Source: Mesorhizobium tamadayense (GTDB lineage: Bacteria; Pseudomonadota; Alphaproteobacteria; Rhizobiales; Rhizobiaceae). From it: a stretch of 64,000 nt of DNA. The notes beneath the pieces are model-generated. The model was not told the DNA's origin, made no database searches, and worked only from the letters and a program-made list of their open reading frames with translations. Shown piece by piece: positions 63,942 to 64,000 of this stretch. Position 1 is the first letter of the stretch. Every line of letters starts with the position of its first letter. Location: contig NZ_RQXT01000036.1 of NCBI RefSeq assembly GCF_003863365.1, positions 1-64,000 of the forward strand. The letters are read 5' to 3'. The position numbers and the translations under genes are program-made.

Positions 63942-64000
63942 TGCCCACCCGATAGATTCGACCGGCGACCAGCCCGCCGGCAAAAAAGAGAAGATCGCCC

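Overview
The window looks like chromosome of a Mesorhizobium-type alphaproteobacterium (order Hyphomicrobiales). The evidence is the high G+C, an FseA/QseM/RdfS excision-control set known from Mesorhizobium symbiosis islands, a rhizobial-type frc fructose uptake locus, a cysD-cysNC-cysQ sulfate activation operon, and dispersed intergenic palindromes of the kind common in that genus. No rRNA, tRNA or CRISPR array was recognised.

Left part (1 to about 10.4 kb, nearly all + strand): control and DNA-processing genes of an integrative and conjugative element (ICE). The order is a Fic protein cut by the window edge, a DUF736 protein, a QseM-like DUF2285 antiactivator, an fseA gene split by a +1 frameshift at the UUU_C site known from ICEMlSymR7A, the excisionase rdfS, a DUF2840 protein, the TraF peptidase, a second DUF736 protein, a lytic transglycosylase, a candidate oriT, a DUF3363 relaxase, the TraG coupling protein and a ribbon-helix-helix protein. 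Integrase, traR/traI and the trb mating-pair genes are not in the window. The module stops abruptly after the RHH gene, beside a fic remnant.

Middle part (10.8 to 42.9 kb): a lipoprotein and a RelE/HigA-type toxin-antitoxin pair with a possibly frameshifted toxin; an oligopeptide ABC transporter operon (- strand); a degenerate-looking TadE/TadG pair; a complete glycogen operon on the - strand (glgP, glgB, glgC, glgA, pgm, glgX, and a GH13 alpha-glucosidase); the fructose locus, with frcB-frcC-frcA divergent from frcR, a RbsD/FucU-family mutarotase and frcK around a perfect palindrome; a DegT-type aminotransferase; and the sulfate-activation operon.

Right part (43.3 to 64 kb): surface polysaccharide genes. 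First come an O-antigen ligase/polymerase-like protein, an SDR epimerase, a small initiating sugar-phosphate transferase, a decayed GT2 gene and a CapD/FlaA1-type dehydratase. Then comes a + strand operon that makes GDP-mannose (PMM/PGM-family enzyme, ManC), converts it to GDP-D-rhamnose (Gmd, Rmd) and exports a finished chain through an ABC transporter (Wzm, Wzt with a C-terminal glycan-binding domain). Two FkbM methyltransferases follow, the second with a coiled coil and a basic tail, then a 1212-residue three-module glycosyltransferase. This resembles a D-rhamnose-type ABC-exported O-polysaccharide system with a methyltransferase cap or ruler. A large membrane protein on the - strand reaches the right edge.

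Best candidates for a second look: the fseA frameshift site with its compact excision module, the palindromic oriT candidate, the frc operator whose two arms each carry an outward TTGACA, the coiled-coil FkbM protein as a possible chain-length ruler, and tandem repeats next to glgB and at the 3' end of glgC.
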